A stretch of DNA of 64,000 nt from contig QZFT01000031.1 of the NCBI GenBank assembly GCA_003600225.1, positions 1 through 64,000 on the forward strand, written 5' to 3'. Below are positions 43,457-51,710 of the stretch, one piece after another. Under the pieces are notes generated by a model, which had not been told where the DNA came from, searched no databases, and worked only from the letters and a program-made list of their open reading frames with translations. The stretch comes from Pseudonocardiaceae bacterium YIM PH 21723. GTDB taxonomy: Bacteria > Actinomycetota > Actinomycetes > Mycobacteriales > Pseudonocardiaceae. Within the stretch, counting starts at the first letter, position 1. Every line of letters starts with the position of its first letter. The position numbers and the translations under genes were made by a program.

Positions 43457-44965
43457 TCATTCTGGGCGTACGAGTGGGAAGAGGATGGTCTCTCGGATAC
43501 CTAGGCCGGTGAGCGCCATTAGCAGGCGGTCTACGCCCATTCCCATACCCCCAGTGGGGGGCATTCCATACTCAAGTGCACGCAAGAAGTCCTCATCAAG
43601 GCGCATAGCCTCGTCATCTCCGGCGGCACCCAAGCGGGCCTGTTCTTCGAGGCGTTCTCGCTCAACAACGGGATCGACCAGCTCAGAGTATCCGGTGCCC
43701 AGTTCAAAGCCGCGGACATAGAGATCCCACTTCTCCGTCACGCCGGCCTCAGTGCGATGTTGGCGGGTCAGCGGAGTTGTCTCCAGCGGAAAGTCCCGAA
43801 CGAACGTGGGCGCGTACAAGTGGTCGCCGACAAGGTGTTCCCACAGTTCTTCAACAGCTTTGCCGTGCCCGAGACCCGGCTTCATCTCCAGCCCGGTCGA
43901 TTCAGCGAGCTTGTACAGCTTCTCTACCTGCGTACTTGGCGTGACCTCCTCACCGACGGCTTCGGAGAGGGAGCCGTACATGGTGATAGTCGTCCAGTTA
44001 CCGGAGAAGTCGTACTCGGTTCCGTCGACCAGCGTGACGGTTTGCGTTCCAAAGACGGAATCCGCGGCTTCCTGCACCAGCGTCCGGGTCAGATCACCGA
44101 TGGAGTCATAGGTTCCGTATGCCTGATATGCCTCGATCATGGCGAACTCCGGCGAGTGAGAAGAGTCGCTTCCCTCGTTACGGAAGTTCCGGTTGATCTC
44201 GAAGACCTTGTCAATACCGCCGACTACGCATCGCTTGAGGTACAACTCCGGCGCGATACGCAGGTAAAGGTCCACGTCAAAGGCATTCGAGTGGGTAGTG
44301 AACGGCCGGGCCGCCGCGCCACCGTGCAACGTCTGGAGCATCGGTGTTTCAACTTCGAGGAATCCCCGGCTATGAAAAGACTCACGCAGCGAGCGCATGA
44401 CGCCAGAGCGCATCCGTACGGTCTCGGATGCCCGCTTCCGGACAATGAGGTCCACGTAGCGCTGGCGAGAGCGGGTTTCCTCGGACAGTTCCGTGTGCAG
44501 GACCGGCAGCGGGCGCAGCGACTTCGAGGCCATACGCCATTCATCGGCCATTACCGAAAGCTCACCGCGGCGGGAGGTAATCACCTCGCCGTGGATGAAC
44601 ACGTGGTCGCCCAGGTCGACATCGCTCTTCCAGGCCGCGAGTGCCTCTTCACCGACACCGGCGAGGCTGATCATTGCCTGAAGCTCGGTCTCGCCTTCCT
44701 TCAGGCTGGCGAAACACAGCTTTCCGGTGTTCCGGATGAACATGACCCGGCCGGTAACGCCGACAATGTCCCCGGTCTGGACGTCCGCTTCCAGGTTCTG
44801 GTGCCGCTCGCGCACATCGGCCAGGGAATCGGTGCGGGGCACCTCGACGGGGTACGGGTCCATGCCTTTGGCGAGCAGCCGCTCCCGCTTTTCCCGGCGG
44901 ATGCGCAACTGCTCCGGCAGGTCTTGTTCCGGGGCGGTGGGGTTGTTTGCAGACTGCTCACTCAT
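43457..44965 (-). CDS. lysS: Lysyl-tRNA synthetase, class II
   Basis: The 502-residue enzyme has an N-terminal OB-fold anticodon-binding domain ([17 protein letters not shown]) and class II catalytic motifs: motif 2 around [18 protein letters not shown] and motif 3 [16 protein letters not shown]. The start at 44965 (MSEQSANN) removes an upstream stretch that would run through the palindrome at 45092. The codon usage is a little less GC-biased than in flanking genes, which I only note. Confidence 0.95.
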   Translation of the reverse strand: MSEQSANNPTAPEQDLPEQLRIRREKRERLLAKGMDPYPVEVPRTDSLADVRERHQNLEADVQTGDIVGVTGRVMFIRNTGKLCFASLKEGETELQAMISLAGVGEEALAAWKSDVDLGDHVFIHGEVITSRRGELSVMADEWRMASKSLRPLPVLHTELSEETRSRQRYVDLIVRKRASETVRMRSGVMRSLRESFHSRGFLEVETPMLQTLHGGAAARPFTTHSNAFDVDLYLRIAPELYLKRCVVGGIDKVFEINRNFRNEGSDSSHSPEFAMIEAYQAYGTYDSIGDLTRTLVQEAADSVFGTQTVTLVDGTEYDFSGNWTTITMYGSLSEAVGEEVTPSTQVEKLYKLAESTGLEMKPGLGHGKAVEELWEHLVGDHLYAPTFVRDFPLETTPLTRQHRTEAGVTEKWDLYVRGFELGTGYSELVDPVVERERLEEQARLGAAGDDEAMRLDEDFLRALEYGMPPTGGMGMGVDRLLMALTGLGIRETILFPLVRPE

Positions 44966-45091
44966 GGGGAAAAGACTACGGACCACCCAAATCCGTTTTA
45001 GCACCGGATACCGCCAAACGAGCGGGCCGCGGCCGACTAGTCCATTGAGCAGAGTCGCCCCGCGCACCGGTCGATCATGGGCAGCCACATG

Positions 45092-45143
45092 TATACGTCT
45101 TCAAGATGGATATGAGGCCTCATATCCATCTTGAAGACGTATA
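45092..45143. repeat. 52-bp perfect palindrome
   Basis: The two 26-base halves are exact reverse complements with no loop, beginning TATACGTCTTCAAGATGG. It lies between coaX (stop 12 bp away) and lysS. It probably works as a coaX terminator once transcribed. The TCTTCAAGA core recurs in the inverted repeats at 36291-36353 and 40499-40557. Confidence 0.9.
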
Positions 45144-45155
45144 AACCGTCCGGAC

Positions 45156-45944
45156 TTAAGAGCGCTGGTTGCGTTCGAACACCAGGCGAAGCCCGAGCAG
45201 CGTCAACTCGGGGTGGTGGTGCTGAATGGTCTGCGACTCGGACAGCACCAGCGGAGCCAGGCCGCCGGTGGCGATGACCGTGGTGGGCCCGGGGTGCGAG
45301 ACCTCCAGTTCCTCCACGATCCGCCGCACCAGGCCGTCGACCTGGCCGGCGAAGCCGAAGATGATGCCGGACTGCAGCGCCTCGACGGTGTTCTTGCCGA
45401 TGGCCGATCGCGGCCGGACCAGCTGCACCTTCACCAGCTGCGCGGCCCGCGCGGCCAGCGCGTCCAGGGAGATCTCGATGCCGGGGGCCAGCGCGGCGCC
45501 CAGCAGCTCACCGCGGGCGGACACCACGTCGATGTTGGTGGAGGTACCGAAGTCCACCACCACGCAGTTGGTGTCGTAGAGGCTGTGCGCGGCCAGGGCG
45601 TTGGCCACCCGGTCGGTGCCCATCTCCCGCGGGTTGTCGATCAGGATCGACACCCCGGTGCGGACGCCGGGCTCGACGATCACCCGGGGAACGTCCGGCC
45701 AGTAACGCGCGAGCATGCCCTTGAGCTCACGCAGTACGGCGGGCACGGTGGACAGCGCCGACACTCCGGAGATGCGGTCGAAGTACGTGTGCAGCAGACC
45801 TCGGAAGGTCATCGCCAGCTCGTCCGCGGTCATCCGGGCGTCGGTGCGCATCCGCCAGTCACGCACCAGTTTCGCGTCGTCGCCCTGTCCTTCGAACAGG
45901 CCGAGCACGATATTGGTGTTGCCAACGTCGATGGTGAGCAGCAC
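45156..45944 (-). CDS. coaX: Type III pantothenate kinase
   Basis: The 262-residue enzyme phosphorylates pantothenate, the first step from the vitamin to CoA. The ASKHA-fold phosphate motif IDVGNTN is at the N-terminus and GTSTNIDVV and a DALAARAAQL segment follow. It is the last gene of a DUF2520-panC-panD-coaX unit on the minus strand, 27 bp after panD. Confidence 0.94.
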   Translation of the reverse strand: MLLTIDVGNTNIVLGLFEGQGDDAKLVRDWRMRTDARMTADELAMTFRGLLHTYFDRISGVSALSTVPAVLRELKGMLARYWPDVPRVIVEPGVRTGVSILIDNPREMGTDRVANALAAHSLYDTNCVVVDFGTSTNIDVVSARGELLGAALAPGIEISLDALAARAAQLVKVQLVRPRSAIGKNTVEALQSGIIFGFAGQVDGLVRRIVEELEVSHPGPTTVIATGGLAPLVLSESQTIQHHHPELTLLGLRLVFERNQRS

Positions 45945-45971
45945 CGAGGTATCCCCTATCTAAGAAACGGC

Positions 45972-46460
45972 TCAGCTGTCCGCGCTGATCAATGCATCCA
46001 ACCGGGTCGCATCGTCGGTTTCCGAGGATGCGACCGCAACCGGACGGGAAATCGGCACGGCACTGGTGGTCAGCCCGTGGCCTTCCGGGACCTGTCCCGG
46101 GTCGGTGTCCAGGTCGATGAGCTTGTTGTCGGCGTCGACGAACAGCACCTTCGGCTCGAACGTGCGGGCCTCTTGATCATCCATCACGCCGTAGGAGATC
46201 AGGATGACCAGGTCACCGGGGTTGATGAGGTGGGCGGCGGCACCGTTGATGCAGATGACGCCGGAGCCACGCTCGCCGGGGATGACGTAGGTCTCCAGGC
46301 GGTTGCCGTTGGTGATGTCCACGATCGCCACCATCTCGCCCGGCAGCAGATCGGCGGCATCCAGGAGATCCTCGTCGACAGTGCAGGAGCCGACGTAGTG
46401 CAGGTCGGCCTGGGTCACGGTGGCCCGGTGGATCTTCGACTTCAGCATGGTGCGGAACAT
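45972..46460 (-). CDS. panD: Aspartate 1-decarboxylase (pyruvoyl-dependent)
   Basis: The 162-residue proenzyme makes beta-alanine. The self-cleavage site is Gly24-Ser25 (HYVGSCTVD), which generates the pyruvoyl cofactor. The Tyr58 region is seen as [14 protein letters not shown]-terminal tail of about 30 residues beyond the usual end is present and Ser/Thr-rich; in mycobacteria this tail is a degradation signal for ClpC1, which may hold here too. It lies 11 bp after panC. Confidence 0.95.
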   Translation of the reverse strand: MFRTMLKSKIHRATVTQADLHYVGSCTVDEDLLDAADLLPGEMVAIVDITNGNRLETYVIPGERGSGVICINGAAAHLINPGDLVILISYGVMDDQEARTFEPKVLFVDADNKLIDLDTDPGQVPEGHGLTTSAVPISRPVAVASSETDDATRLDALISADS

Positions 46461-46471
46461 CGCGGGACTCC

Positions 46472-47413
46472 TTACGACTGACCAGGTGACGGAAGTGGGA
46501 CGGGTTCGGTCTGCGGGTCTTCGCCCCAGCCCGGGGTGTTCTCCATCACCCGCCCCAGATCGAGCGGGAAATTGTCGATAAGTCGAGTTCTGCCGACGCG
46601 GGCGGCAACCAGGATCCTGGCCTCGCCGTTCTCGGGGGCCGGCCCCAGGTCGGGGGCACGCAGCTCCAGGTAGTCCAGTTCGACCTCGGGGCGGCTCGCG
46701 ATGATCTCCCTGGCCACGGTCAGCACCCGCTCGGCGCCGGCCACCCCGGCGTGCGCACCGGCGATCAACGCGGCGGACAGCACCGCGGCGGCCTCCCGCT
46801 CCTGCTCGGAGAGGTAGACGTTCCGCGAGGACCGGGCGAGGCCGTCGGCCTCCCGGACGGTGGGCACGCCGATGACATGGGTCTCCATGTTCAGGTCGGC
46901 GACCATCCGCTTGAGCAGCGTGAGCTGCTGGTAGTCCTTCTCGCCGAACAACGCGAAGTCCGGCCGGACGATGTTGAACAGCTTGTTCACCACGGTCAGC
47001 ACGCCGGCGAAGTGGCCCGGCCGGGAGGCTCCCTCCAGCTCGGAGCCCAGCGGCCCCGGCTGGACGGTCGTCGCAGCTCCGGCCGGGTACAGCGCCTCGG
47101 CGGACGGTGCGAAGACCAGCTCGACCCCGGCCCGCTCGCAGGCGGCGACGTCGGCTTCGAACGGCCGCGGGTACTTGTCCAGGTCCTCACCGGCGCCGAA
47201 CTGCAGCGGGTTCACGAAGATGGACACCACGCACACCGTGTTGGGGATGCGCCTGGCCCGCCGGATCAGTTCCAGGTGCCCCTCGTGCAGCGCGCCCATC
47301 GTCGGCACGAAGGTGATCTTGCGGCCGGCGGCGCGCAGTACCCGGGTGACCTTGGCCAGCTCGGCCGGGTCGCGGTGCACGGTCAGTCGCCCGGCGGCAT
47401 ACGTGGCGGTCAT
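46472..47413 (-). CDS. panC: Pantothenate synthetase (pantoate-beta-alanine ligase)
   Basis: The 313-residue enzyme joins pantoate and beta-alanine with ATP. The HIGH-like [12 protein letters not shown] motif near residue 40, FGEKDYQQL and the KMSKS-like [12 protein letters not shown] loop are visible. It starts with an ATG overlapping the DUF2520 gene stop by 4 bp. Confidence 0.95.
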   Translation of the reverse strand: MTATYAAGRLTVHRDPAELAKVTRVLRAAGRKITFVPTMGALHEGHLELIRRARRIPNTVCVVSIFVNPLQFGAGEDLDKYPRPFEADVAACERAGVELVFAPSAEALYPAGAATTVQPGPLGSELEGASRPGHFAGVLTVVNKLFNIVRPDFALFGEKDYQQLTLLKRMVADLNMETHVIGVPTVREADGLARSSRNVYLSEQEREAAAVLSAALIAGAHAGVAGAERVLTVAREIIASRPEVELDYLELRAPDLGPAPENGEARILVAARVGRTRLIDNFPLDLGRVMENTPGWGEDPQTEPVPLPSPGQS

Positions 47414-48315
47414 CGGTTCTCCTGATCAAGGACGTGCAGGACCTCGTCGGCGGCCTCGTGGCGCAGCTGGCCCGATTCCTCGGCGCGCTGAGCGGTGCGC
47501 TTGGCCAGCGCGACGTAGGACGGCAGCAGTTCGGGTTCGGCGTCGCGCAGCACCTGGATGTGGGTGGCGACGGTTCCGGCGTCTCCCCTGGCCACCGGCC
47601 CGGTCAGCGCCCGGTCGGCGTGCCGCAGCGAGTTGTCCAGGGAGGCGGAGAGCAAGGGGCCGAGCAGCCGGGAGGGGCTGGCGATTCCGGCGCTGGCCAG
47701 CAGTTTCGTGCAGTCGTTGACCAGGGTGATCAGGTGGTTGGACCCATGGGCGAGGGCCGCGTGGTAGAGCGGGCGGGCGCGCTCCGGGATGCGGACCGGC
47801 TCGGCGCCCATCTCGACGACCAGGGCCTCCCCCACGTGCCAGGCCGCCTCGTCCTCTTCGGTGGCGGTGACGCCGATACAACAGCTCGCCAGCCGGGTGA
47901 GGTCCTCATCGCGGCCGCCGAAGGTCATCGCCGGGTGCAGCGCGAGCGGCAGCAGGCCGAGCTCGATGGTGGGCGCCAATACGGCCACCCCGTGGGCGCC
48001 GGAGGTGTGCACGATGATCTGCCCCGGGCGCAGTACACCGGCGGCGACCAGGCCTTTCACCATGCCGGGCAGCCGGTCGTCCGGGATGGCCAGCAGCAGC
48101 AGGTCGCAGTCCACGGCGACCTGGTCCGGCGGCAGCACGGGCACGCCGGGCAGCAGGTTCTCGGCCCGGTTCAGCGATGCGGTGGAGACGGCGGACACGC
48201 CGGTGACGGTGTGTCCGGCGCGGGCGAGTGCCGCGCCCAGCACCGCGCCGACGCGTCCGGCGGAGATGACTCCGACGCGCAGCCGGGCAGGGCGGATTCC
48301 TTCGTCACGACTCAT
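47410..48315 (-). CDS. Rossmann-like/DUF2520 NAD(P)-binding protein (Rv3603c type)
   Basis: The 301-residue protein has an N-terminal Rossmann dinucleotide fold (VGVISAGRVGAVLGAALARAG) and a C-terminal DUF2520 domain. It is translationally coupled to panC (4-bp overlap) and its order with panC-panD-coaX matches mycobacteria. Ketopantoate reductase is missing from this visible cluster, so a role in that step is possible. This is inference and not established for the family as far as I recall. The start at 48315 is preferred to 48372, which lacks a family match. Confidence 0.88.
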   Translation of the reverse strand: MSRDEGIRPARLRVGVISAGRVGAVLGAALARAGHTVTGVSAVSTASLNRAENLLPGVPVLPPDQVAVDCDLLLLAIPDDRLPGMVKGLVAAGVLRPGQIIVHTSGAHGVAVLAPTIELGLLPLALHPAMTFGGRDEDLTRLASCCIGVTATEEDEAAWHVGEALVVEMGAEPVRIPERARPLYHAALAHGSNHLITLVNDCTKLLASAGIASPSRLLGPLLSASLDNSLRHADRALTGPVARGDAGTVATHIQVLRDAEPELLPSYVALAKRTAQRAEESGQLRHEAADEVLHVLDQENR

Positions 48316-48423
48316 GCGGTCGCGCTCCTTCGATGCGTTCCAGTCCCGCCTGATGCGGGTACCGGACGACAATCGCGAGGGTAACCGTCGGGTGCGGGCA
48401 TGGCATCAGGTCGGTGATGAGCT

Positions 48424-49536
48424 TCACCCGTGCTGTTCGTCGGTCTTTCCGACCGCCGCGGCACGGGCCTCGATCACATTGTTGATAAGTCGGTCATGCC
48501 GCCTGGAGGCGTGGATATCTGCGGTTTTGTACCTGATCCGGTGACGGAGGAAAGCCAGTTCGGTGACCGCCGCCTGGTACTCGGTGACCGCCTTGGCCAC
48601 GTCCTCCCCGGCGTGCCTGCGTACCGCCTCCAGCCAGCCCTTCCGGCCGGACAGGCTGGCCAGCAGGCTGACCTCGCTGGGGGCGATGAGGCCGTCCCTG
48701 GCCATGGCGGGCAACTGGCTGGCGATGACCCGCTGTTCGCGGCGCCGCTGCCAGACGACCAGCCAGCACATGAGGCCGAAGATGGGCACCATCACCAGGA
48801 AGTACACGGTGATGAACTCGGATCCGGACCTGGTGGCCAGGTTCCACAGCATGTGCAGGCCGATGGCGGCCAGGAATCCGGCGGCGGGCGCGGCGATCCG
48901 CAGCCGCCGGTCCCTGGTCATCGTGGCGATGCCCAGCCCGATGCCGAACATCGAGGTGAACAGCGGGTGGGCGAACGGGGAGAGCAGGCCGCGCGCGATG
49001 AACGCGGCGAAGATGCCGCCGTTCTGGGTGAACGCGGTGCCCATGTAGAAGATGTTCTCGGTGAACGCGAAGCCGGCGGCGGTGAGTCCCGCGTACACGA
49101 CGCCGTCCACCACGCCGTCGAACTCGTGCGGCCTGCGCAGCAGCACGACCAGCACGAACAGGCCCTTGGTGGTCTCCTCGATGATCGGTGCGGAGATCAC
49201 GGCGGCCACGCTGGTGCCGGCCAGCCCGGTGGCGGCGTTGTTCACCGCCAGCGAGGTGATCGTCGCTCCGCAGGCGCCCCAGAGGAACGCGAACAGCAGC
49301 AGCCGGGCGGGTTCCGGTTCCCAGCGGTCGATCCACAGGAAGGTGCCGACCACCGGCGCGACCGGGATCAGCGCGGCGAGCACGCCGACGACCACCGCGG
49401 TCGTCCCCATCCGGTTGTATCCGATACCCAGCATCACCAGGCCGGCGATGCCCAGCACGATGAGCCCGATGACCGGAATCAGCACGACATTCCGGCGCGG
49501 GTGCGGCCTCGTCTCGGGGGACGTCGGTGCGATCAC
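48424..49536 (-). CDS. PrsW family intramembrane metalloprotease
   Basis: The 370-residue polytopic protein has about seven to eight membrane spans and the PrsW motif set: EETTKG near residue 115, ENIFYMG near 155 and conserved histidines in FAHPLFTSMFG and GLHMLWN. In Bacillus PrsW cleaves the anti-sigma factor RsiW; in actinobacteria substrates are unknown. A cytoplasmic C-terminal tail of about 110 residues is present. It starts the accessory block between the pan and fol gene sets. Confidence 0.9.
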   Translation of the reverse strand: MIAPTSPETRPHPRRNVVLIPVIGLIVLGIAGLVMLGIGYNRMGTTAVVVGVLAALIPVAPVVGTFLWIDRWEPEPARLLLFAFLWGACGATITSLAVNNAATGLAGTSVAAVISAPIIEETTKGLFVLVVLLRRPHEFDGVVDGVVYAGLTAAGFAFTENIFYMGTAFTQNGGIFAAFIARGLLSPFAHPLFTSMFGIGLGIATMTRDRRLRIAAPAAGFLAAIGLHMLWNLATRSGSEFITVYFLVMVPIFGLMCWLVVWQRRREQRVIASQLPAMARDGLIAPSEVSLLASLSGRKGWLEAVRRHAGEDVAKAVTEYQAAVTELAFLRHRIRYKTADIHASRRHDRLINNVIEARAAAVGKTDEQHG

Positions 49537-49596
49537 CTACATGAATTTAGTGGCAGGGCAGATTTGAGTTCACGCGGATAGGGGCTGCCGTAGCGA

Positions 49597-49693
49597 GCGG
49601 CGCTCAGGTGGATGCATCGCAAGGCGGAGGAGGGAGACATGGCGGAGCCATGACGACCGACGACAACGCCGCGAGGCGCCGCCTGAGCGCCGC
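49597..49693. ncRNA. Nested stem-loop element, candidate structured RNA or non-autonomous repeat
   Basis: GCGGCGCTCAGG (49597-49608) is perfectly complementary to 49682-49693, extendable by a G-U pair and two more pairs. Inside is a 6-bp hairpin, CATGGC-GGA-GCCATG (49638-49652). The loops are purine-rich (AAGGCGGAGGAGGGAGA). It lies in the 267-bp gap between divergent prsW-like and gtrA-like genes. I have an unverified impression that similar sequences occur in other actinomycete intergenic regions. Confidence 0.5.
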
Positions 49694-49803
49694 GCAGTAG
49701 GCATGCCCTGTCCGTGTGAGCTCCAAGTACTGCGATCGCGGTACGCGGAAGTGTCGACGCGCGCAGGACGAACTGGCAGGGGTAGTCGCGCGAAGGTAGT
49801 TGC

Positions 49804-50217
49804 ATGACGACGACCTTCCGCCGCTTCGCAGCGGTCAGCATCGGCAGCGGCCTGTTCGCCAACGGGCTGTTCTGGCTGCTGTCCGGCGACCTGCCGGTGG
49901 CGGTGGCGAACGCGGTCGTCACGGTGGTCGGCACCTGGCTGACCAACGAGATCCACGGCCGGTGGACCTTCCAGACCGGCCCGACCCGGTTGCGTCAGCA
50001 CCTGGAGTCCGGGTTCACCGTGTTCGTCGGCTACCTGGTGAGTACCGGTGCGGTGCTGCTGTTGCAGGTGGTGCAACCCGGCGCGAGCACGTTCACCCAG
50101 CAGGTCGTCTACTTCGTGGCCACTTCCGGCTGGGGACTGGTCCGATATGTGGCGTTGAACTCACACATCTTCCGCAAGGATCGGGTTCTCGCCGGATCTT
50201 CCCTGGTCGCCGCCTAG
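49804..50217 (+). CDS. GtrA family membrane protein
   Basis: The 137-residue protein has four hydrophobic segments and the GtrA pattern (RRFAAVSIGSGLFANGLFWLL, quoted by its ends RRFAAV and NGLFWLL, and NEIHGRWTFQ near residue 50). GtrA proteins are thought to flip or present polyprenyl-linked sugars in surface polysaccharide synthesis. No glycosyltransferase is adjacent. Confidence 0.82.
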   Translation: MTTTFRRFAAVSIGSGLFANGLFWLLSGDLPVAVANAVVTVVGTWLTNEIHGRWTFQTGPTRLRQHLESGFTVFVGYLVSTGAVLLLQVVQPGASTFTQQVVYFVATSGWGLVRYVALNSHIFRKDRVLAGSSLVAA

Positions 50218-50349
50218 CGTGTTGGGCCATTCGGAGTAGTACCCGGGTTGTAGGCCGGTATCAACTGCGATACCGATGTGAGCCAACCTGAGGATGTCCT
50301 TAGATTGTTCTTGCTGGGGAACAGGAACATCTGATGGAAGGCAACACTG

Positions 50350-50604
50350 ATGATCACCAATGGCCGTATGGCCTTGGCGGGACTCATCTCGATCGCGATT
50401 CTGGTGGCTGCGGTGCTGGCGGTGGTGGTGGCGGACACGAGCCGGAGAGGAATGTTCCGGCCGGGTATGTCCAGCGGGGTGCACCTGGTGTCCACGCAGC
50501 ACCCGACGGCGACCCGGAAGTGCTCCGTGCGCAAGGTGAAGCGCTACTACCTGACGCGTGAAGGCAAGCCCACGATGCGCATCGTGCGGCGCTGCTCGGT
50601 TTAG
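50350..50604 (+). CDS. Small single-span secreted or membrane protein
   Basis: The 84-residue protein has one hydrophobic segment (about residues 8-28), a basic outer part and two cysteines. GGAAGG lies about 9 bp upstream of the ATG. No family recognised. The minus-strand thioredoxin-like frame reads through this gene antisense over most of its length. Confidence 0.6.
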   Translation: MITNGRMALAGLISIAILVAAVLAVVVADTSRRGMFRPGMSSGVHLVSTQHPTATRKCSVRKVKRYYLTREGKPTMRIVRRCSV

Positions 50605-51343
50605 CCGCCGGCAACAACGGGTCCAGCCAGGCGCGCAGGGACTCGGGCTTCGTGTCCCACGGGGACAGCCGGGCCACCTCGTTCTTCTCCTTGACGACCA
50701 CCAGCGCCGGCCCTTCGCCGATCTTGTACTGATCGGCGAGTTCAGGCAGCCGGTCGAGATTCACCGTGTACGCCGTCCACGACCGGCCGGCCGTGAGGTC
50801 GGGGTATTGCGCGCGCAGCAGCGCCCAGACCGGCTCGGTGGCCTCCCCGCGCCGGAAGAGCAGGACGACGGGATCGGGGTTGGGTCCGTCGACCACCTGC
50901 CGGAGTTCGTCCGCACTGGCGATGGTCCCGCCGACCAGGTCGACCGGCAGCGGCCGGTGGGCGAGCAGGTCGTCCAGGAACGTGTCCATGGTGGCTCCGT
51001 CGGTCCAGCCGATCCGGCGGCCGATCTCCTTGCCGCCGGCGAGCACGGACGCGCTGGGCATGCAGCAGACCGCGTACTCGTCCCGCAGTTGCGGGTGGGC
51101 GCTGATGTCGGCGGTGACCAGCTGCCAGCGCCCGAGGTCCACGGCGAACCTGCGGCGCAGCTCGTCCTGCTGGGGACGGCACCAGTCGCAGTCCGCCGAG
51201 TGCCAGGCGATGACCACCGGCGTGCTCTTCGACAGCTCGACGATCTGCCCGGCCGTCTGCGGGGTGAGCTCCAGTACCTCGCCGGCCGACGCGGGGATCG
51301 GCACGGCGAGCAGCAACAGGACGGTCAGCAGCACGGCACGCAT
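50384..51343 (-). CDS. Secreted thioredoxin-like protein with antisense-overlapping C-terminus
   Basis: The predicted 319-residue protein has a signal peptide (to about residue 20) and a thioredoxin-like domain with a CDWC (CxxC) motif near residue 52. A second alpha/beta segment follows (residues about 120-230). The final 70-80 residues are read from the strand opposite the 50350-50604 gene, are Ser/Pro/Arg-rich and look like a read-through rather than a domain; the natural end is probably near residue 245. The start is the ATG at 51343 because the upstream frame runs through the repeat array. Confidence 0.72.
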   Translation of the reverse strand: MRAVLLTVLLLLAVPIPASAGEVLELTPQTAGQIVELSKSTPVVIAWHSADCDWCRPQQDELRRRFAVDLGRWQLVTADISAHPQLRDEYAVCCMPSASVLAGGKEIGRRIGWTDGATMDTFLDDLLAHRPLPVDLVGGTIASADELRQVVDGPNPDPVVLLFRRGEATEPVWALLRAQYPDLTAGRSWTAYTVNLDRLPELADQYKIGEGPALVVVKEKNEVARLSPWDTKPESLRAWLDPLLPAAKPSSAARCASWACLHASGSSASPCARSTSGSPSGAAWTPGAPRWTYPAGTFLSGSCPPPPPPAPQPPESRSR

Positions 51344-51385
51344 GTCCCGATCTTGGCCCCGATCCCGGTGGCTCGCAGTCCCGGC

Positions 51386-51707
51386 TCCGAAGTTGACGAG
51401 GTTCGGAACTACACCGCCCAGCAGTCGCATCCCGAAGTTGACGAGGTTCGGGATGTCACCGACAGCCACCGGTCGCGAACCCATCCCGAAGTTGACGAGA
51501 TTCGGGATGTCACCGACAGCCACCGGTCGCGAACCCATCCCGAAGTTGACGAAGTTCGGGGAGACCGGCAACCGGACGCTGCACGACCCCGGAGTTGACG
51601 AAGTTCGGGGACACCGACGACCAGTCGCGACACCACCCCGAAGTTGACGAGGTTCGGGGAGACCGGCGACCGGACGCTGCACGACCCCGGAGTTGACGAG
51701 GTTCGGG
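51386..51707. repeat. Seven-copy array of CCGAA/TTCGG hairpin repeats
   Basis: Seven imperfect palindromes (CCGAA, loop GTTGACGAGG or a close variant, TTCGG) begin near 51387, 51431, 51485, 51539, 51588, 51637 and 51686, so they are 44-54 bp apart. Two or three outer base pairs extend the stem in most copies. Spacers are themselves repeated in two types, so the array grew by tandem duplication. It fills the gap between the thioredoxin-like gene and the lipoprotein gene (51344-51710). No gene is seen in it. Confidence 0.9.
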
Positions 51708-51710
51708 CGG

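Noticed and set aside
51386-51707. CRISPR-like array of regularly spaced short repeats
   Set aside because: The repeats are imperfect palindromes of about 20-26 bp, their spacers are themselves near-identical in groups, the spacing jumps between 44 and 54 bp and no cas gene is seen in the window.
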